A DNA stretch of 45,483 bases, from the NCBI GenBank assembly GCA_013054445.1, contig JAAMPI010000284.1, positions 1-45,483 of the forward strand, read 5' to 3'. Numbering within the stretch: the stretch's first letter is position 1; every line of letters starts with the position of its first letter. Source of the stretch: Cudoniella acicularis. Its lineage: Eukaryota > Ascomycota > Leotiomycetes > Helotiales > Helotiaceae. A model generated the notes under the pieces. It saw only the letters and a program-made list of their open reading frames with translations. It was not told the DNA's origin and did no database searches. Shown here piece after piece: positions 21,132 to 32,934 of this stretch. The translations under genes and the position numbers were made by a program.

Positions 21132-24112
21132 TTATTTATCCCTCCTACCGCTGCTCCCAGAACTCTGCGTCACAAGCGAGCTAGGCGGAGGTGGGTTTCG
21201 GGTGTATCCCAGGTACTGTCCAGGCGAGTTGGGGTCCTCTCGCAGGTTGGAACTCCCTAACCCACCACTCACCATTACATCTTCAAAATTATTGCTTGCT
21301 GCGCGCCTTCTGGGTGGCGCAGGTTCCAAAAGCTTGGGCACGTCTCTTTCGACCTCGCGATCTTCATCTTCGGTAGTGTCTGATTCCGAATCTCGTTCAC
21401 GTCGGCGGCGACGTTCACTGCGCTCTGTACGCTCACCGCGACTTCTTTCACGTTTGTGGCGTTCATGTCTATCCCGACGGGCTCGGCGCCGTTGCTCGCG
21501 GGCCTCGTCTCCTTCTGCTTGTTCGCGGGCAGCTGCTTCATGTTAGTTTTGAGTAACAATAAAAAATAGGTTGAAAACAAACCTCTGATCTTCTGGGTAA
21601 CCTCAGCATAACCTTGAACCTCATCTCTCGAAAGAACTCTCAAGACAATCACAAAGTCATCCCTCGCCTCGTACCTCTCCTTTCCAAGTTTAAGAGCCTC
21701 AGGATTCACAAGCTTTCTGCTAATCTTGGTCCATCTAGCATCCGGAGGTACTCCGTCTTTCTTGGCGTCCTTCAGAGGAGCAACGCCTTCTCGAATTGGA
21801 CTTGGATCTTCTGGGAATTTCTCGCGTGGCGCACGCAATATGCCCTTCACAGGCTTCTCTTCAGGTTTTGCTCGGGGAGGTGAGACGACACGGGGCTGCT
21901 GCTTCTCAACTAGAGCAAGGGTATCGCGAGACTTCCTCTCATCCTTGAGATCAGACCGGATTTGAGCCACTTCGGCGACATCTTTGGTCGTAGAAGCCCT
22001 TGGTGTCCTGGACACAGCGGGTTCCTTAGGAGTATCGGGATCTTTTGGAGGATCATTTTCTTTTGAATTCAGGGCTTCTTTCAATGCCTTGAGGTCCATT
22101 GTATCCTTGGGATTAAATGGCGCTGGGGCACCAGGTTCTTTGGAAGAGCGTGAACCACGAGGCCGCGATGTAGCCGGTTCGGGAGATGAGTCGTCAGAAC
22201 GAGAGTCGATTGCGATTGCCATAGCTTCGTCCCTATGTTTGTGTCGCTCCCGTCTGTCGGAGTCGCTTTCACGTTCGTTTCGAGAAGATGGACCCTCACT
22301 GCGAGATGCTTCTCTGTCCTTGGAACTACGAGCACCCAAGTTTAGAACCGGCGGTTCGGGAGCAGGACGATCTCGCAAGTCTTTGTCTTTAGTGGGAGGA
22401 ACATCTCTTGGAGGTGGCGGGATATTCTTTGGTGACGGAGCTTTATCTCGAGGCGGTGGTGGAATATCTCGAGGATTAGCATCTCTCGGCGCTGGAACAT
22501 CTCGATCACGATCGTCGTCTCGATGGCGCCTCTCCTTATCTCTACCACCCAAATCAACAGGTTCCCTTTCATCCCTGGATTCCCGGTGCCGTCGAGGTTC
22601 ATCCTCATAGTCCCTGTGTCTACGCTCTTCCTTTTCCTCACGCTCCTCTCTATCATCTCTAGACTTCTTCGCTGCTTTAAGTCCAAGAGCAGCTCCCGCA
22701 AGACTAATACTTGCTGCGATAGCATCTCGACTACTCTTGTGCTCTCCTCGATCATCATCTGAACGATCCGACCTATCGGTTCTCTCTTTTCGCTCTGAAA
22801 TTTCGAGCCTATCAGATCTCTCGGGTCGGTCAGGTTGTTTAGGCCTATCAGACCGCTCAAGCCGGTCTGACCTCTCGGGTCTATCGGCCCTTTCAGGTCT
22901 CTCGGGCCGAGGTGGTGGAATGTCGCTTCTGGTTGAGGGCATCTCGGCTCTGATACCAAAGCCCCTCTGTTCAACCGGGTTCTCAAAGCGCGGTGGTTCA
23001 TCTCGAGGTAGCTCAGTTCGATGCGACCTTTCCCTCCTGTCATCATCACGTACTTCGAAGTAATCATCGTGGGATCCTTTCCTTTCGCGTTGATCGTGGT
23101 ACGTCGAAACGGGTCTGCGGGAGCTATTTCGTCTCGCTGGTTGTTCTTCGAATGAGTGATCCATTCTTGCGGGTCGCGAAATCGGTTCCATTGGCGGTGG
23201 AGGTGCAACTGGCATTCTGACCATCGGCTGGTCCCAAGTAGCTCCCCTCGGTATTTTGTCAAATCCCCTTGTTGATGGTGGCGGGCCCCTTTCTCTTGGA
23301 TCATAAGTTCGGGGGATAATATCACCATAGCTGCCGATGCTGCTTGGCCTGCTTGTTCTTCCGCCACCACTGTCGAAACTGTCCCTTCTCGATCGATGCT
23401 TTGATGAACTATTGTTGTTCAAATCGTATTGAACCAAGTCCCGCGGGTTGGTGTATCCATATCCATCGTCACCATAATCATCCGCGACAGTGTCCGCATG
23501 TCTAACCGCCGAGCTTGTATACATTGGTCTTGGTCTCGCGCTGTACGGCGCTGCTTCTCGACCACTCCCAGTTCTCAATCGGCTTCCATCTCGGTCGCGT
23601 GCCAGGCGATTCATGTCCGCATTGTCCATCGTCATACTGTATCGTTTCCGGTGACCGTGTCCATGCTTGTTGGAAGACGCAGGAACGGCAAAATATTCCT
23701 CATCACTTGAGCGATAAGGATTTTTCGTGGGGCTCGCTGGTCTGCCACTGTGAACAACCGGTTTGTGTCTTGTCTGCACAGTTGTGACAACTGCTGGTCG
23801 ACTATGGGAGTCCAGCGTGGAGCTCCGGTTTCGACTGCCATCTCGATGACTGCTGCTTCGCGAAGGAGGGTCCGCCTTGATCTTGTAGGTGGTGGTGACG
23901 GTCCCAGCATTGCTGACAGTGCTACCACTTCGAGAATGTGCAGGTATGAGCTCGCGGCGTGTAGGGACGACATGCATATGATGCTCGTGAGACGCAGGGT
24001 GTACAAAGTCTGTCGGATGGGTGAAGCCAGGGAGCGTAATCGGGAGGGACGCTCTCGCGGGGTTGTACACCGGAGAGCGTGGTCGGGCGTTGTATCTGTA
24101 TCGGTCCCCCAT
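21132..24112 (-). CDS. DUF8035-domain protein, long charged disordered protein, two exons
   Basis: Exon 1 is 24112-21583 and exon 2 is 21532-21132, joined across a 50-nt intron with a tandem AAGCAG acceptor, giving about 976 residues. About the first 730 residues are low-complexity and rich in Arg, Asp, Ser, Glu and Pro, with Arg-Pro-Glu-Arg and Ser-Asp-Arg tandem motifs around 22790-22915. A short hydrophobic Ala/Leu stretch (AIAASISLAGAALGLKAA) sits mid-protein. The folded part follows: KPVKGILRAPREKFPEDPSP, DARWTKISRKLVNPEALKLG and YEARDDFVIVLRVLSRDEVQ, which matches the fungal DUF8035 domain as I recall it. An Arg/Glu helix and a Pro/Ser tail close the protein. Function is unknown. It is intact, with no stop or shift in almost 3 kb. 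The single base that differs between the two AAGCAG choices changes only one residue. Confidence 0.85.
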
Positions 24113-26811
24113 CTTGGCGCAAAAATTATCGTGAAATTCGTGCTTCGAGCCTCAATATATGTTACTCGAGAATGAGGCAAGGACTCGAAGGTTCGAATTG
24201 AAGGTGTGATCGAGTAAGCTGTCGCACGTGAGGTCGCTCGAAGGTCGGCCGCAAGAATGAATGGCCAATTCTACCGGTGCCAAAGTCAGTAAGCAAACTT
24301 TGAAACCGTGTCCCGGAGAAAGATGTGCTGCATACAGTTATGCCGCTCGCTGCAAGATAAGGCCGAGGGTCATAAGGCTTCCAATAGTGAGGCTAGTGAG
24401 GAGGTGAATGCAGCTGCGGTTTGGCCTTATCGTGAAGGATTCACACTGGGAAAGCGATCGTGGCGTTGATGCCTGGTGACGATGACCCCGCAATGATGAT
24501 GTGAGAAAGAAGGCAAGCAAGTAAGGCAACTGACCGAGTCGTTTGATGTTCGATGCGTGAGGAGATGGCGAGAGAAGGATGGCGAGCGAAGCAGAAATGG
24601 AATGTATCGTTGCCAGGAGAAACGCACAGTGCTTGCGGCTCTTAGGGGTCGAGAGGACTTGCTATTCAAGATTCGAAGGGAGAACCCAGAAATGACGTTG
24701 CAAGCAAGGCACCTTTGCTTTTGTTTACTCAACCCCTGCACTTATTTTCTACTCCCCTATATTTAATGTCTTATATATTTCCATCAACCTTTATCGTCGC
24801 CTCAACTCCCTCTCTCCGACTCTCGACGTTCTCTTCAGCTCTCCACCACGGCTGCATGCTCCCTGCCCCGCAAACACATCCGTCTCGAGTGTTCTCTTCA
24901 TGCCATTTCCCTCTCTTAGCCTCGCATTGTTTTGCTCTGGCATCAACTTCGCAGGCCATTGGGCTGCACTTGTCTTGACTGCATAAGGACTCCACTCCCC
25001 TCCCACTAACTACTGTACGGCAGCCCGACGGGCCTGAAAGAGGGCAACACAAGCCCATTCAAAACATCGGCACAGCCCTCCGCAGTACCCAGAATCCATT
25101 ACTCGGTACGTTTTTGGCTCTTCGGAGTGCTCCAGGCCTTGACGCACAAACATAAATTTTCAAAAGAGGGGTCTTTCTTTTCTTCTTCCGGCCTTCTTTC
25201 GCCCCGTCAGGCAGGTACAATGTCTCTCCAGCCCCAAGCCTTCGGAGAATTCAAGAAGCACCTGCAGTGCAGCAGTGCAAGCTAAGACATTCGCAGCGAC
25301 GCAGCCGAAGAAATGTACTCGGTGAGAGGGCCTTAGCAGTTTGCCTTGAGCGGATAGATGCGGTATTCACAAAACCGTATCTCAGACTCATCAATCAGTA
25401 GTAGCACACCCTCAAAATACCACTATCAGCTAAGTAAGTACCGGTGCTAAGTACTCGGTCACTCGGTGAGTATCGCCTCAAATCTCAAGTGTGTCACGAA
25501 GATCATTCCTCAAGGCAGGAGATCAACATGTTGTGCTATTACTCTTCAAATCATAAAACAGCAGACAACACATCTAAATGTCATCAAAACACTCAATGAC
25601 ATCATCAAACCCTTCCTTTTATTTTGCCATCTAGCGACGTGGCTCTCCTCAATCACAGCGATTCCCATCCAAATATTCATAACAATCTTTTATACCTGCT
25701 CACGGCAAGGACATCCCCGCTTATCAAAACCACATCAACCCAACAACGGCCTCTTATTCAGACCCTCAAAAACACTACAGATGGGCAAGGGCATCCATCA
25801 GCTTGATTCTAGATCTCTTGTCGAGCTTTGTTGCTTTGGGATAAGATCTGCATCGTGGGTTCTGAGGGCAAATTAGACGTTAGGCACCATTTTGTGTTGA
25901 GCTTCCAAGTTGGGGAATCCTTGCTGGCGCTGAATGCAAAAGTGCTTGACGGTGCCCGATCGAGGGAAGGGGCTAGAGCCAAGAGAATGTCACCCGGTCA
26001 CCGATAGAGATAGGAAGCCAGCATTTTCTGAAATTCATAGGCGGACCAGACCGAGCGTCGAGGAGTCGAGGTTCGCATGACCCACGGTCTTCCCGCTGAA
26101 TCGCCACGCCGAGTCTACTCTCCACAACACCACGAGAATATTTTCTCGATCCCCAGGAAATATTCGGCGCGTACCGCGCGTAGAGCACGAACCCCAGGCA
26201 AGGGCCTACCTACTTCATCTCATCGTCTCAAACACCTAGTAGCTGCGTACAGAAGTTGTGATCCAGCAGTGCAGCACAGATCCGTCCCCAAGCTTCTCCG
26301 CAACCTCCCAAGTTTCGACCCTCAAAGCTCCAGTATCATCCCATTTTATCCTTATCCAATCGCGCGAGAACTCATTGGGAGCACGCAAGCCACATTCGCT
26401 CTACCTCTGAGCTAGTTTTCAAACCAGGTAGTAAATCCGCAAGCCACAAGAAAGGTTGTGCTTCATGGGAGGTACCCGATACCGAGTTCGCAAGCCACAG
26501 GTAAAGTTATTGTTCGCTGGGCGTCAATGCTGGTGGAGCCAGGTTCCGAGACATTTTCCATAACAATGAATAAAAAGTTTCCTTTAAATCGTCTACAGTT
26601 GTTGGATCATTTTTAGGAGTCCGAGGTTTCGGTCTCCATGTCTCGGAGACCTTGACTCGGTCCCCGACTCACCTCCGGGCAGCTTGTCTTCCCTAACAAC
26701 TTCGGTGCTGTCCAAGTGGCGCGTGCGTGCTTCTGGTGAAGCTGGCCTTATCAGGCACGATTTGATGGCTAAAAACAACAGTTGTTCTTTTACTTAAGGA
26801 GTATTCACCGT
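24113..26811. other. Long non-coding stretch upstream of the DUF8035 gene
   Basis: I find no convincing gene in 2.7 kb. Minus-strand 24113 to about 24800 is the likely DUF8035 promoter and leader. Plus-strand 24770-25060 is pyrimidine-rich with a short ATG frame at 25220 (16 codons, MSLQPQAFGEFKK then stop), too short to call a gene. Weak frames at 25466-25876 and 26077-26415 lack an ATG start or domain. A non-coding RNA cannot be excluded. A short repeat at 26384-26499 is listed separately. Confidence 0.4.
26384..26499 (+). repeat. Three direct copies of an 11-bp motif CGCAAGCCACA
   Basis: Copies start at 26384, 26438 and 26489, spaced 54 and 51 bp apart. Flanks differ. Function is unknown; protein-binding sites or decayed tandem repeats are both possible. 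Confidence 0.6.
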
Positions 26812-29800
26812 TCACTCTAGAACCGACTTCAAATACTGAAGTCACAGTTAATCAGAGACTCTATAATGTGAAGCAGGGCTTTCACTTGCCTGTAACATTC
26901 CTAGCCCAATTCCATCCTCAGGCAACGGGTCTTACCCAAAAGCTACTTGAGCTAGCATTCTCTTTCGTTTTTGGATTTCTATCACTTGCTATGAGGAATT
27001 TATTAGCAGTTTTCTCTTTCAGAGTAGCGTTTTGGTGAACTTGAATTTCGCGAGTGGCCTAGGATAACCGAAGGGATATTCGTTGGGGAGGAGTGTATTT
27101 AATAGGATGGTATTGTGTCAAGTAGCGTTATGAAGAGGGATAAGAGATTGCGCGAGTATTCGTACCTCTTCAAACAAGGATTTCATTAGATACCTAATTG
27201 TTGTGACATCTCGTTTCTGTACAACTCGATGGACTTAACACAATGCTTGCTCCTCAATCATTGGATTCCAGTGAGGCTCCAGAAAATAGGCCCGAGAGGC
27301 AGCCGTGAGATCGAGACTCGAGAGATGTCAGCAATATCTCATGTATTCCAAGAAGTCTGTACATACACTGCACCACCGCAGGTGATTGAGACAAGAATGA
27401 CTCTGACCGATTCATCGCTCTCAAATTCTTTTAGTGTCGCTGCTCTTTCCGGAGTGATGTTTTGCCGTCGATTCTGGTGAACTCAATTCCGCGGTCGATA
27501 AGCAGTGTTTGGACGAAATCGAGGGTATTCGTCCAATAGAAAAATACCACACTGCAAATGTTAGTCGAGGCCTAAAAGTGGGTTACTCAGCTAGGTATTT
27601 TCAAGTGAAGTGGTCCGTCTCGTTAATAGATGATATACCATGGTAGCAAAATAATTCAGCTTCATTGACTGGCAATTAACCACCCTTTGGTCATTAGGCC
27701 TAAGGGAGAGTTTTGTACTGCTCAACTTGCCGGAATGAATATCCTACTATGATAATATTACCTTCTTTCAAAATGACAGATTCAGACTCTCGCCAGCACT
27801 CAGAAAATACCCGGCCAAGTACAACGAATAACTTAAACAGTTTAGAAAATGGAAGACATGCCTCTTGTGTTGAGAGTGGTGTTTGGACAAGTCTGCCACA
27901 ACAGCCTTGATCTTGGTAGGCATGAAATCGATCGAAGTAATTTGAGAATCTCCACCGGGTGTTGACAGTGTACTTAGAGTCGAAGGAACGTCAAGAAAAT
28001 TTCTCTGGTTCCAGAAGAATTCATTATCCGCTGCGTAGGTCGGGTCGGTACAACAGCGGTCACAAGCACGAAGAACTGGAGCTAAAACTCTAAATTCGCC
28101 AGAGTTTGTCATGGAGGCTCCCCCGAGTATATCGTCCAGCAGTGACACTCCACCCCGCGAACAAGAAGCCGAATCATTTATAATACCACTAGAGTCCGGT
28201 TGTGGAGCACTCACAAAGTCTGGTATACCGGATTCTCGGTCCCCAGTTGAAAAATTAGCCAAGACCCGTGATTGCAGATAAGTCTCGGCAGGTTGAGGCG
28301 TTGTAGGGCGTTGAAAGTTGTCCCTGCATCTCCTTTTAAGGAAATGGCCTTGTTGAGCAGTTCAAGAGTTTGATTTTTGCGGCATTGTATATTTTGAGTT
28401 CTTGAGGAGAAAACCACAAGTGATGAATCTGGTCCACTCAGCCGGGGAGATCAACTACGGTCTTGGCCCGGTTTATGGTAATCGCGCGGACCAATGTTTT
28501 TAGTTTTAGTAGAGCTCGTGGATCTTCTTGTCGCCAGGGACGAGTTATTTCGTCATTGAATACTTGTTGGTCGGAGAACGGATAGACTTGTAGGAATTTA
28601 AGAATGCTTGCAAATCGGCAAGCTTATTTAGAATGGGGGTGCCGGTAATTGTCCACCTTCTCTACGTTTGGAGAGCACAGCACGATTGAGCGAGGTCACT
28701 CTGCGCATTTTGGAGGGTATGAGCTGTGACGGTCAGATGAAACTCCGTATAAAAGAATGAAGCTTACCCTCATTAAGAATGACCCGGTGCCAGCTGACTG
28801 AAAATATGTCTTTGGAATCATCATTCGAGACAGCTTGTTTTCTCCAGATTGAAGAGATCGTTTGGAAGGTAGTAATGACGATGTCGAATTCATGTAGATC
28901 CTTCAGTCTTTTCCCGTTTTGACCGTGATAGATATGAAGTTTGAGTGACCCAGGACAGACATGCCTAGCGAATATCAGTTTGCTGTAATGATAGTCTCAT
29001 GCGCCTGGGAGTGCCAGCGCAACTAGTTCACGGGTATCAATGGTTACAAGTTGAATTGTTTTTCCTACGCTTGTATAAATACTCGGACAACGGTTAACAT
29101 ATATTTCGTACGAATCTTGCACATGTGATATCTCGAGGATTGAAGGGTTTTAGAACGGAGCTCAAGTACGAGCAGAGAAGGTCTGAAAGAACTTACGAGG
29201 TGGAGGAACGACGAGCAGCGTTGCTCTAATAATTGAACATGAAATTTCCTGGTTGCCATGAAATGGGATATTTGGAGAGGCTTGGTTTGCGGCAATTAAC
29301 GATATCATGCTTAGAGTCTTGCCCAGGCCCATGTCGTCAGCCAATAGGCCTCCATGAAATTTTGGGGGGCTTTCATTTTGACAGAAGCCATTGACAGTAT
29401 TACAGTATCTATTGCCAAGGTCGGCTAATGCCAGCCGCTCAAACGGCTTGCGATCTTGCTGGAGACTGCCATGAGCATCGAATTGTCGAGTCTAAATATC
29501 TCGTTGGCTCTCCATATCCCAGCCTTGCTCTCTTCGCAGCATGAAAGCCAATGCTTGCTTCTGATGGCTTCCCCAAATTAGCAGCTGGTCGTGAAAGGTC
29601 AAAAGAAGAAATATACCAGAAAAGCGGTGCCGAGATGATCGGAGGAGCCTCTGTTTCGGGTGGCAGAATCTGATCTTCCATTAACTGAGCGAGTAGATTG
29701 GGTCCGAGGTTCAAACATTTAATTTCAGGAGCTATTGCTGGCATATTGAAAGTATCCGTCATGGTCACATCTCCATCAATGCGTATCATATGGGGATTCC

Positions 29801-30395
29801 TGTATAATATAACGCAGTCGTAATCGACGAGATCTTAGAGATACATGCGCTGTCAAGACAAAAATTCGCCGATAATATCTGCCAAACTTAAGGCTCCGTA
29901 TAGTATGATATTCGCAAACCACAATCGAGCTCTCAGGCTATTCTTCCTCCTACCCCTGGCTTTTGTATTTTGAGAAGGTCCAGCGGGCTTCGAGTAGCAG
30001 CATATCTGCAGTCGAATCTCTGGCAGCGCTGCCATTTCACTGAGAGCTCGAGAGTTCTTCGAGCAAGGTATCTCGAACTTTCTAGCTTCATCGTGAGGGA
30101 CGGAAAGGATATTGGGGAATTGGAATTTTGCGGAGATATTTTGGAAGCTGGCGGACGGGTTTTGCGTTGGACACAATTGAATAGCTGAAAGCTGTACTAA
30201 TCTATTAGTATCTACATCGACCAACTAAAAGCGGAAGAGGTCAACGAACCATTCCATAGCAACATTCTGAGCCGAGCTTGCTATATTCCAGTTGACCTTG
30301 CTCACGGGGCTCGTGGGTCTGCGGCAGTCCACCTGCGATGCATCGTTATGGCCTAGAAGTGCCTGCTGACCATAAAGAACGTTGTTTTGATCTCC
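26812..30395 (-). pseudogene. Heavily decayed SNF2-family helicase (Rad5/HLTF-like)
   Basis: Fragments of one SNF2 ATPase appear in order on the minus strand: an N-terminal region (VNWNIASSAQNVAMEW, about 30270; PEIKCLNLGPNLLAQLMEDQ, about 29700), then HQKQALAFMLRREQGWDM, HGGLLADDMGLGKTLSMISL (about 29315-29350), ATLLVVPPP, FSVSWHRVILNE (about 28790), RRWTITGTPI (about 28670), FLQVYPFSDQQVFNDEITRP, and the helicase C-terminal lobe IEFTRIDGK (about 27490) and EPHWNPMIEEQALC (about 27260). The end reads EIQKRKRMLAQVAFG (about 26950) and LQYLKSVLE-stop at 26812. Rad5/HLTF-type proteins remodel stalled forks and ubiquitinate PCNA. Here DIW reads DI-stop (TAG 29492-29494), TAA stands at 27235-27237, other stops occur near the ITGTP motif, and at least one base is missing near 28640. 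The gene cannot make a full protein. The many nonsense changes fit RIP-like mutation of a multicopy helicase. Confidence 0.8.
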
Positions 30396-30431
30396 TCACA
30401 AGCTGGAAAACGTGGATGTGAAGCCCACGAT

Positions 30432-30571
30432 GCTATCTACTATGGTGTCGATTTCCGGCGGGTCCTAGCATCGGACCCCTATTGGTAGTAGATAGCTAAT
30501 AAAAAGGGGGCTTCTCTGGACCCCTCGGGACCAGAGATTAGTTCTGTATCTGAATCCTTTTCTTCTGACAC
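30432..30571. repeat. Clustered hairpins, possible solo-LTR remnant
   Basis: GCTATCTACTA (30432-30442) is inverted as TAGTAGATAGC (30486-30496), enclosing a second hairpin GGGTCC...GGACCC (30460-30478). A further near-perfect palindrome, TCTCTGGACCC/GGGACCAGAGA, spans 30513-30537. The sequence after it (TTCTGTATCTGAATCC...CTTCTGACA, ending 30571) resembles the 3' part of fungal Copia-type LTRs as I recall them. No matching LTR copy or target duplication is visible, so the LTR reading is tentative. Confidence 0.4.
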
Positions 30572-30838
30572 GTGACTTCTTTGCCTACCAACGCCTCCTC
30601 ATCAGATGTACCGAGATGTTAGCTGAGCCTCAGGCCTGGGACTACACGTGATAATGAAATCGTAACATTGCTAGCGACACAGAATCGTCTCCATGGGCTT
30701 GCAGCGTGCCGGCACATACTTCCGCGCCTCTAAACGCGCACATGACCACGCATCCTTGCTGCCTATTAATGCCTTGTACCCTAAACCGGGGAGCTCCCGT
30801 TTCTAGTTCGAACCTCGGGAAGGCCGCCTATATCTACG

Positions 30839-31010
30839 GAGGTACAGCCTATAAGTAATCCAACAGCACTAGTAAGGGGGCTCCTGAGATCGACAATTCT
30901 TAACCCAAATAATACGCTTGTTAAAATAATCCTTTGCTCATTTAGGTTAAGTGTTGCTGATACTAGGGCCCCCCTACTGGTGCTGTTGGATTACATATAG
31001 GCTGTACCTC
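30839..31010. mobile_element. 172-bp foldback element (MITE-like)
   Basis: The left arm 30839-30880 (GAGGTACAGCCTATAAGTAA...) and the right arm 30969-31010 are inverted copies of 42 bp with three mismatches. The pairing continues inward more loosely: CTTAACCCAAAT (about 30899) faces ATTTAGGTTAAG (about 30941). Almost the whole element can fold into one long hairpin. There is no open frame. Size, long terminal inverted repeats and lack of coding capacity fit a non-autonomous DNA transposon; a hairpin RNA gene is the alternative. No clear target-site duplication is seen at the ends. Confidence 0.7.
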
Positions 31011-31335
31011 TATAGGAAGGAGTGATAAGATAGATTTATGCATGTCCAAATTGATACTTACGCTTTAGTTAACCCTATTGGTTAAATCCTAACATATCTT
31101 CATAGTTATCCAACAACTGCTTTACGTGAATCATCTTACGTCATTATACAAATTATTTCTTTTCACCTAAGCCACATTGTTAAATATTCCTAATGACATA
31201 TTATTATGAATTTATAACCTACTATCTGAACCTTAAATATCTATACTCTCTTATTTCCCAACTATACACAATTGGCATCGATTCTCATCCTCGCGCTCCC
31301 TTCTTTACTAAGTCTTCCACGGATCTAAATTCATA
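31011..31335. promoter_or_regulatory. Upstream region of the intact MFS gene
   Basis: AT-rich from 31060 to 31260, then pyrimidine-rich (CTCATCCTCGCGCTCCCTTC, about 31284) before ATG 31336. The foldback element ends 325 bp upstream of the start and may sit within the promoter. Confidence 0.4.
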
Positions 31336-32934
31336 ATGGCCTCCATCCTTCAATACCGAAAAATTGCCACACTGGAGGCGGTTGAGTCCTTCTCCCCCTC
31401 AATCGTAGAGTTGCAACCCTATGGCGAAACACTCGATAACCACGAAGTCCTGCTAGTAGATGCAAAATCAAATGAGCTAGCGCTCAACCCGCGTTCATGG
31501 CGTTTGTACCAGCGTATCCTGTACACAGTTTTGGTTACATTAGTGGGAGCTATTGTTAGCTGGGCTGGCTCCATCACGTCCGCCGCCGCGAAAGCTGCAA
31601 GTGAAGAGTTCGGCGTAAGTGAGACAGTCGAATCACTCGCCACCGGTCTCTACTTTATCGGTTTCGGTCTCGGCTCTCTGGTTGCGGGACCGTTCTCGGA
31701 GACGTTTGGTCGTAACATTACCTACACGGTTACCATGTAAGCTCACGCTTCAAAATTGCTGTATTACCTACCAGCTAACTATCTCTCCAGATCTCTCTTC
31801 ATCTGCTCCGTTACTGGCTCAGCTCTCGCCCCCAATATCAAAACGCAGCTTGTCTTCCGCTTCTTAGCCGGATTCTTTGGCAATACACCATTGACCTGTG
31901 CTGGTGGAAGCCTGGCGGATTTATGGAGTCCGGAAGAAAGGGGAACGGTTGTTCCTCTCTACGCCGTGGGTGTTTTCGACGGTTCTGTGTTGGCCCCTAT
32001 TGTTGGCGGTTGGATTGCTCAGGGTGCAAGCTCTGGAGTCATGTCATGGCGCTGGGTGGAGTGGATTACCATCATCCTCTCGGCATTTTTCCTTTTACTC
32101 ATTGTAATTTTTCTCCCGGAGACATACGCACCAGTCCTCGTACAGTGGAAAACTCACCATATCCGGGTTCGCACGAGGGACAGGCGCCATCGGGCGCCGA
32201 TAGAGGTGACAAAAGAGCCTTTACTCAAACGCCTGGAAAGGGCAATGCATAGGCCCTTCGCGTTGCTAATCAGGGAGCTAATCATCTTCACCATCGCCCT
32301 ATACCTGATCCTCGTTTACGTAGTCTTCTTTACATTTTTGAACGGCTTTCCCTTTATATTTGGCGAAACTCATCAGTGGGGCCCTGGCCTTACAGGGACA
32401 GCTTTCCTGTCTATCCTAATCGGCCAACACTTGCCCTTGTTTCTAATTCCCGTTACGAGGAAGTGGGCGACTATGTACACGGCCAAGCGAGAAGCGTCTG
32501 GTGCTCAGGAGGTTGATCCATCGGAGAACAGACTCTGGATGGCAATGGTTGGTGCAGTTGCATTGCCCATCAGTCTTTTCTGGCTGGGCTGGACCGCGTA
32601 TCCAAACATTAGTCCGTGGCCCGGATTAGCAGGTGGAGTTCTCTTTGGATTCGCTTGTGTTGCTATCTACACTAGCTTCTACATGTACGTGATTGGCGTG
32701 TACGCCGCGTATGCTGCGTCCGGGCTGGCGAGTACCACCGTGCTTCGTTACGTTGTTGCAGGAGCCATGGTGCCTCCCTCAATACCCATGTATGCCCAGC
32801 TGGGTAACCAGTGGACTTTGACTTTATTTGGTACTCTTAGCATTGTTATGGGTACTTTACCTTTCGTCTTCTTCCGGTATGGGTTGGCGCTGAGGAACAG
32901 GAGTCCCTTTGCTAAACAGACAGCTACAACGTAA
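31336..32934 (+). CDS. DHA1-family MFS transporter, 514 residues, two exons
   Basis: Exon 1 (31336-31736) and exon 2 (31791-32934) join across a 54-nt GT-AG intron. After a cytoplasmic N-terminus ending in NPRSWRLYQR, about twelve membrane helices follow in two blocks, separated by a charged loop (WKTHHIRVRTRDRRHRAPIE) that is the usual central loop. Family landmarks are SLATGLYFIGFGLGSLVAGP and SETFGRN (motif A region), FLAGFFGNTPLTCAGGSLAD, SPEERGTVVPLYAVGVFDGS, APIVGGWIAQG and WRWVEWITIILS. The group includes yeast Tpo/Flr-type proton antiporters that export drugs, polyamines or toxic metabolites. Here the substrate is unknown. No biosynthetic genes lie beside it. The frame is clean although decayed elements flank it on both sides. 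Confidence 0.88.

Noticed and set aside
22342..23370. 342-codon minus-strand frame overlapping the DUF8035 gene
   Set aside because: It is a shadow of the low-complexity coding strand; it has no domain and lies in another frame of a clear gene.
26340..26416. tRNA-like D arm on the minus strand (TAGCTCAGAGGTAGAGCG)
   Set aside because: The A-box-like part is good, but no acceptor stem, anticodon stem or T arm can be paired downstream.
30800..30832. GTTCGAACC, another B-box-like string
   Set aside because: No cloverleaf can be drawn on either strand; probably chance.
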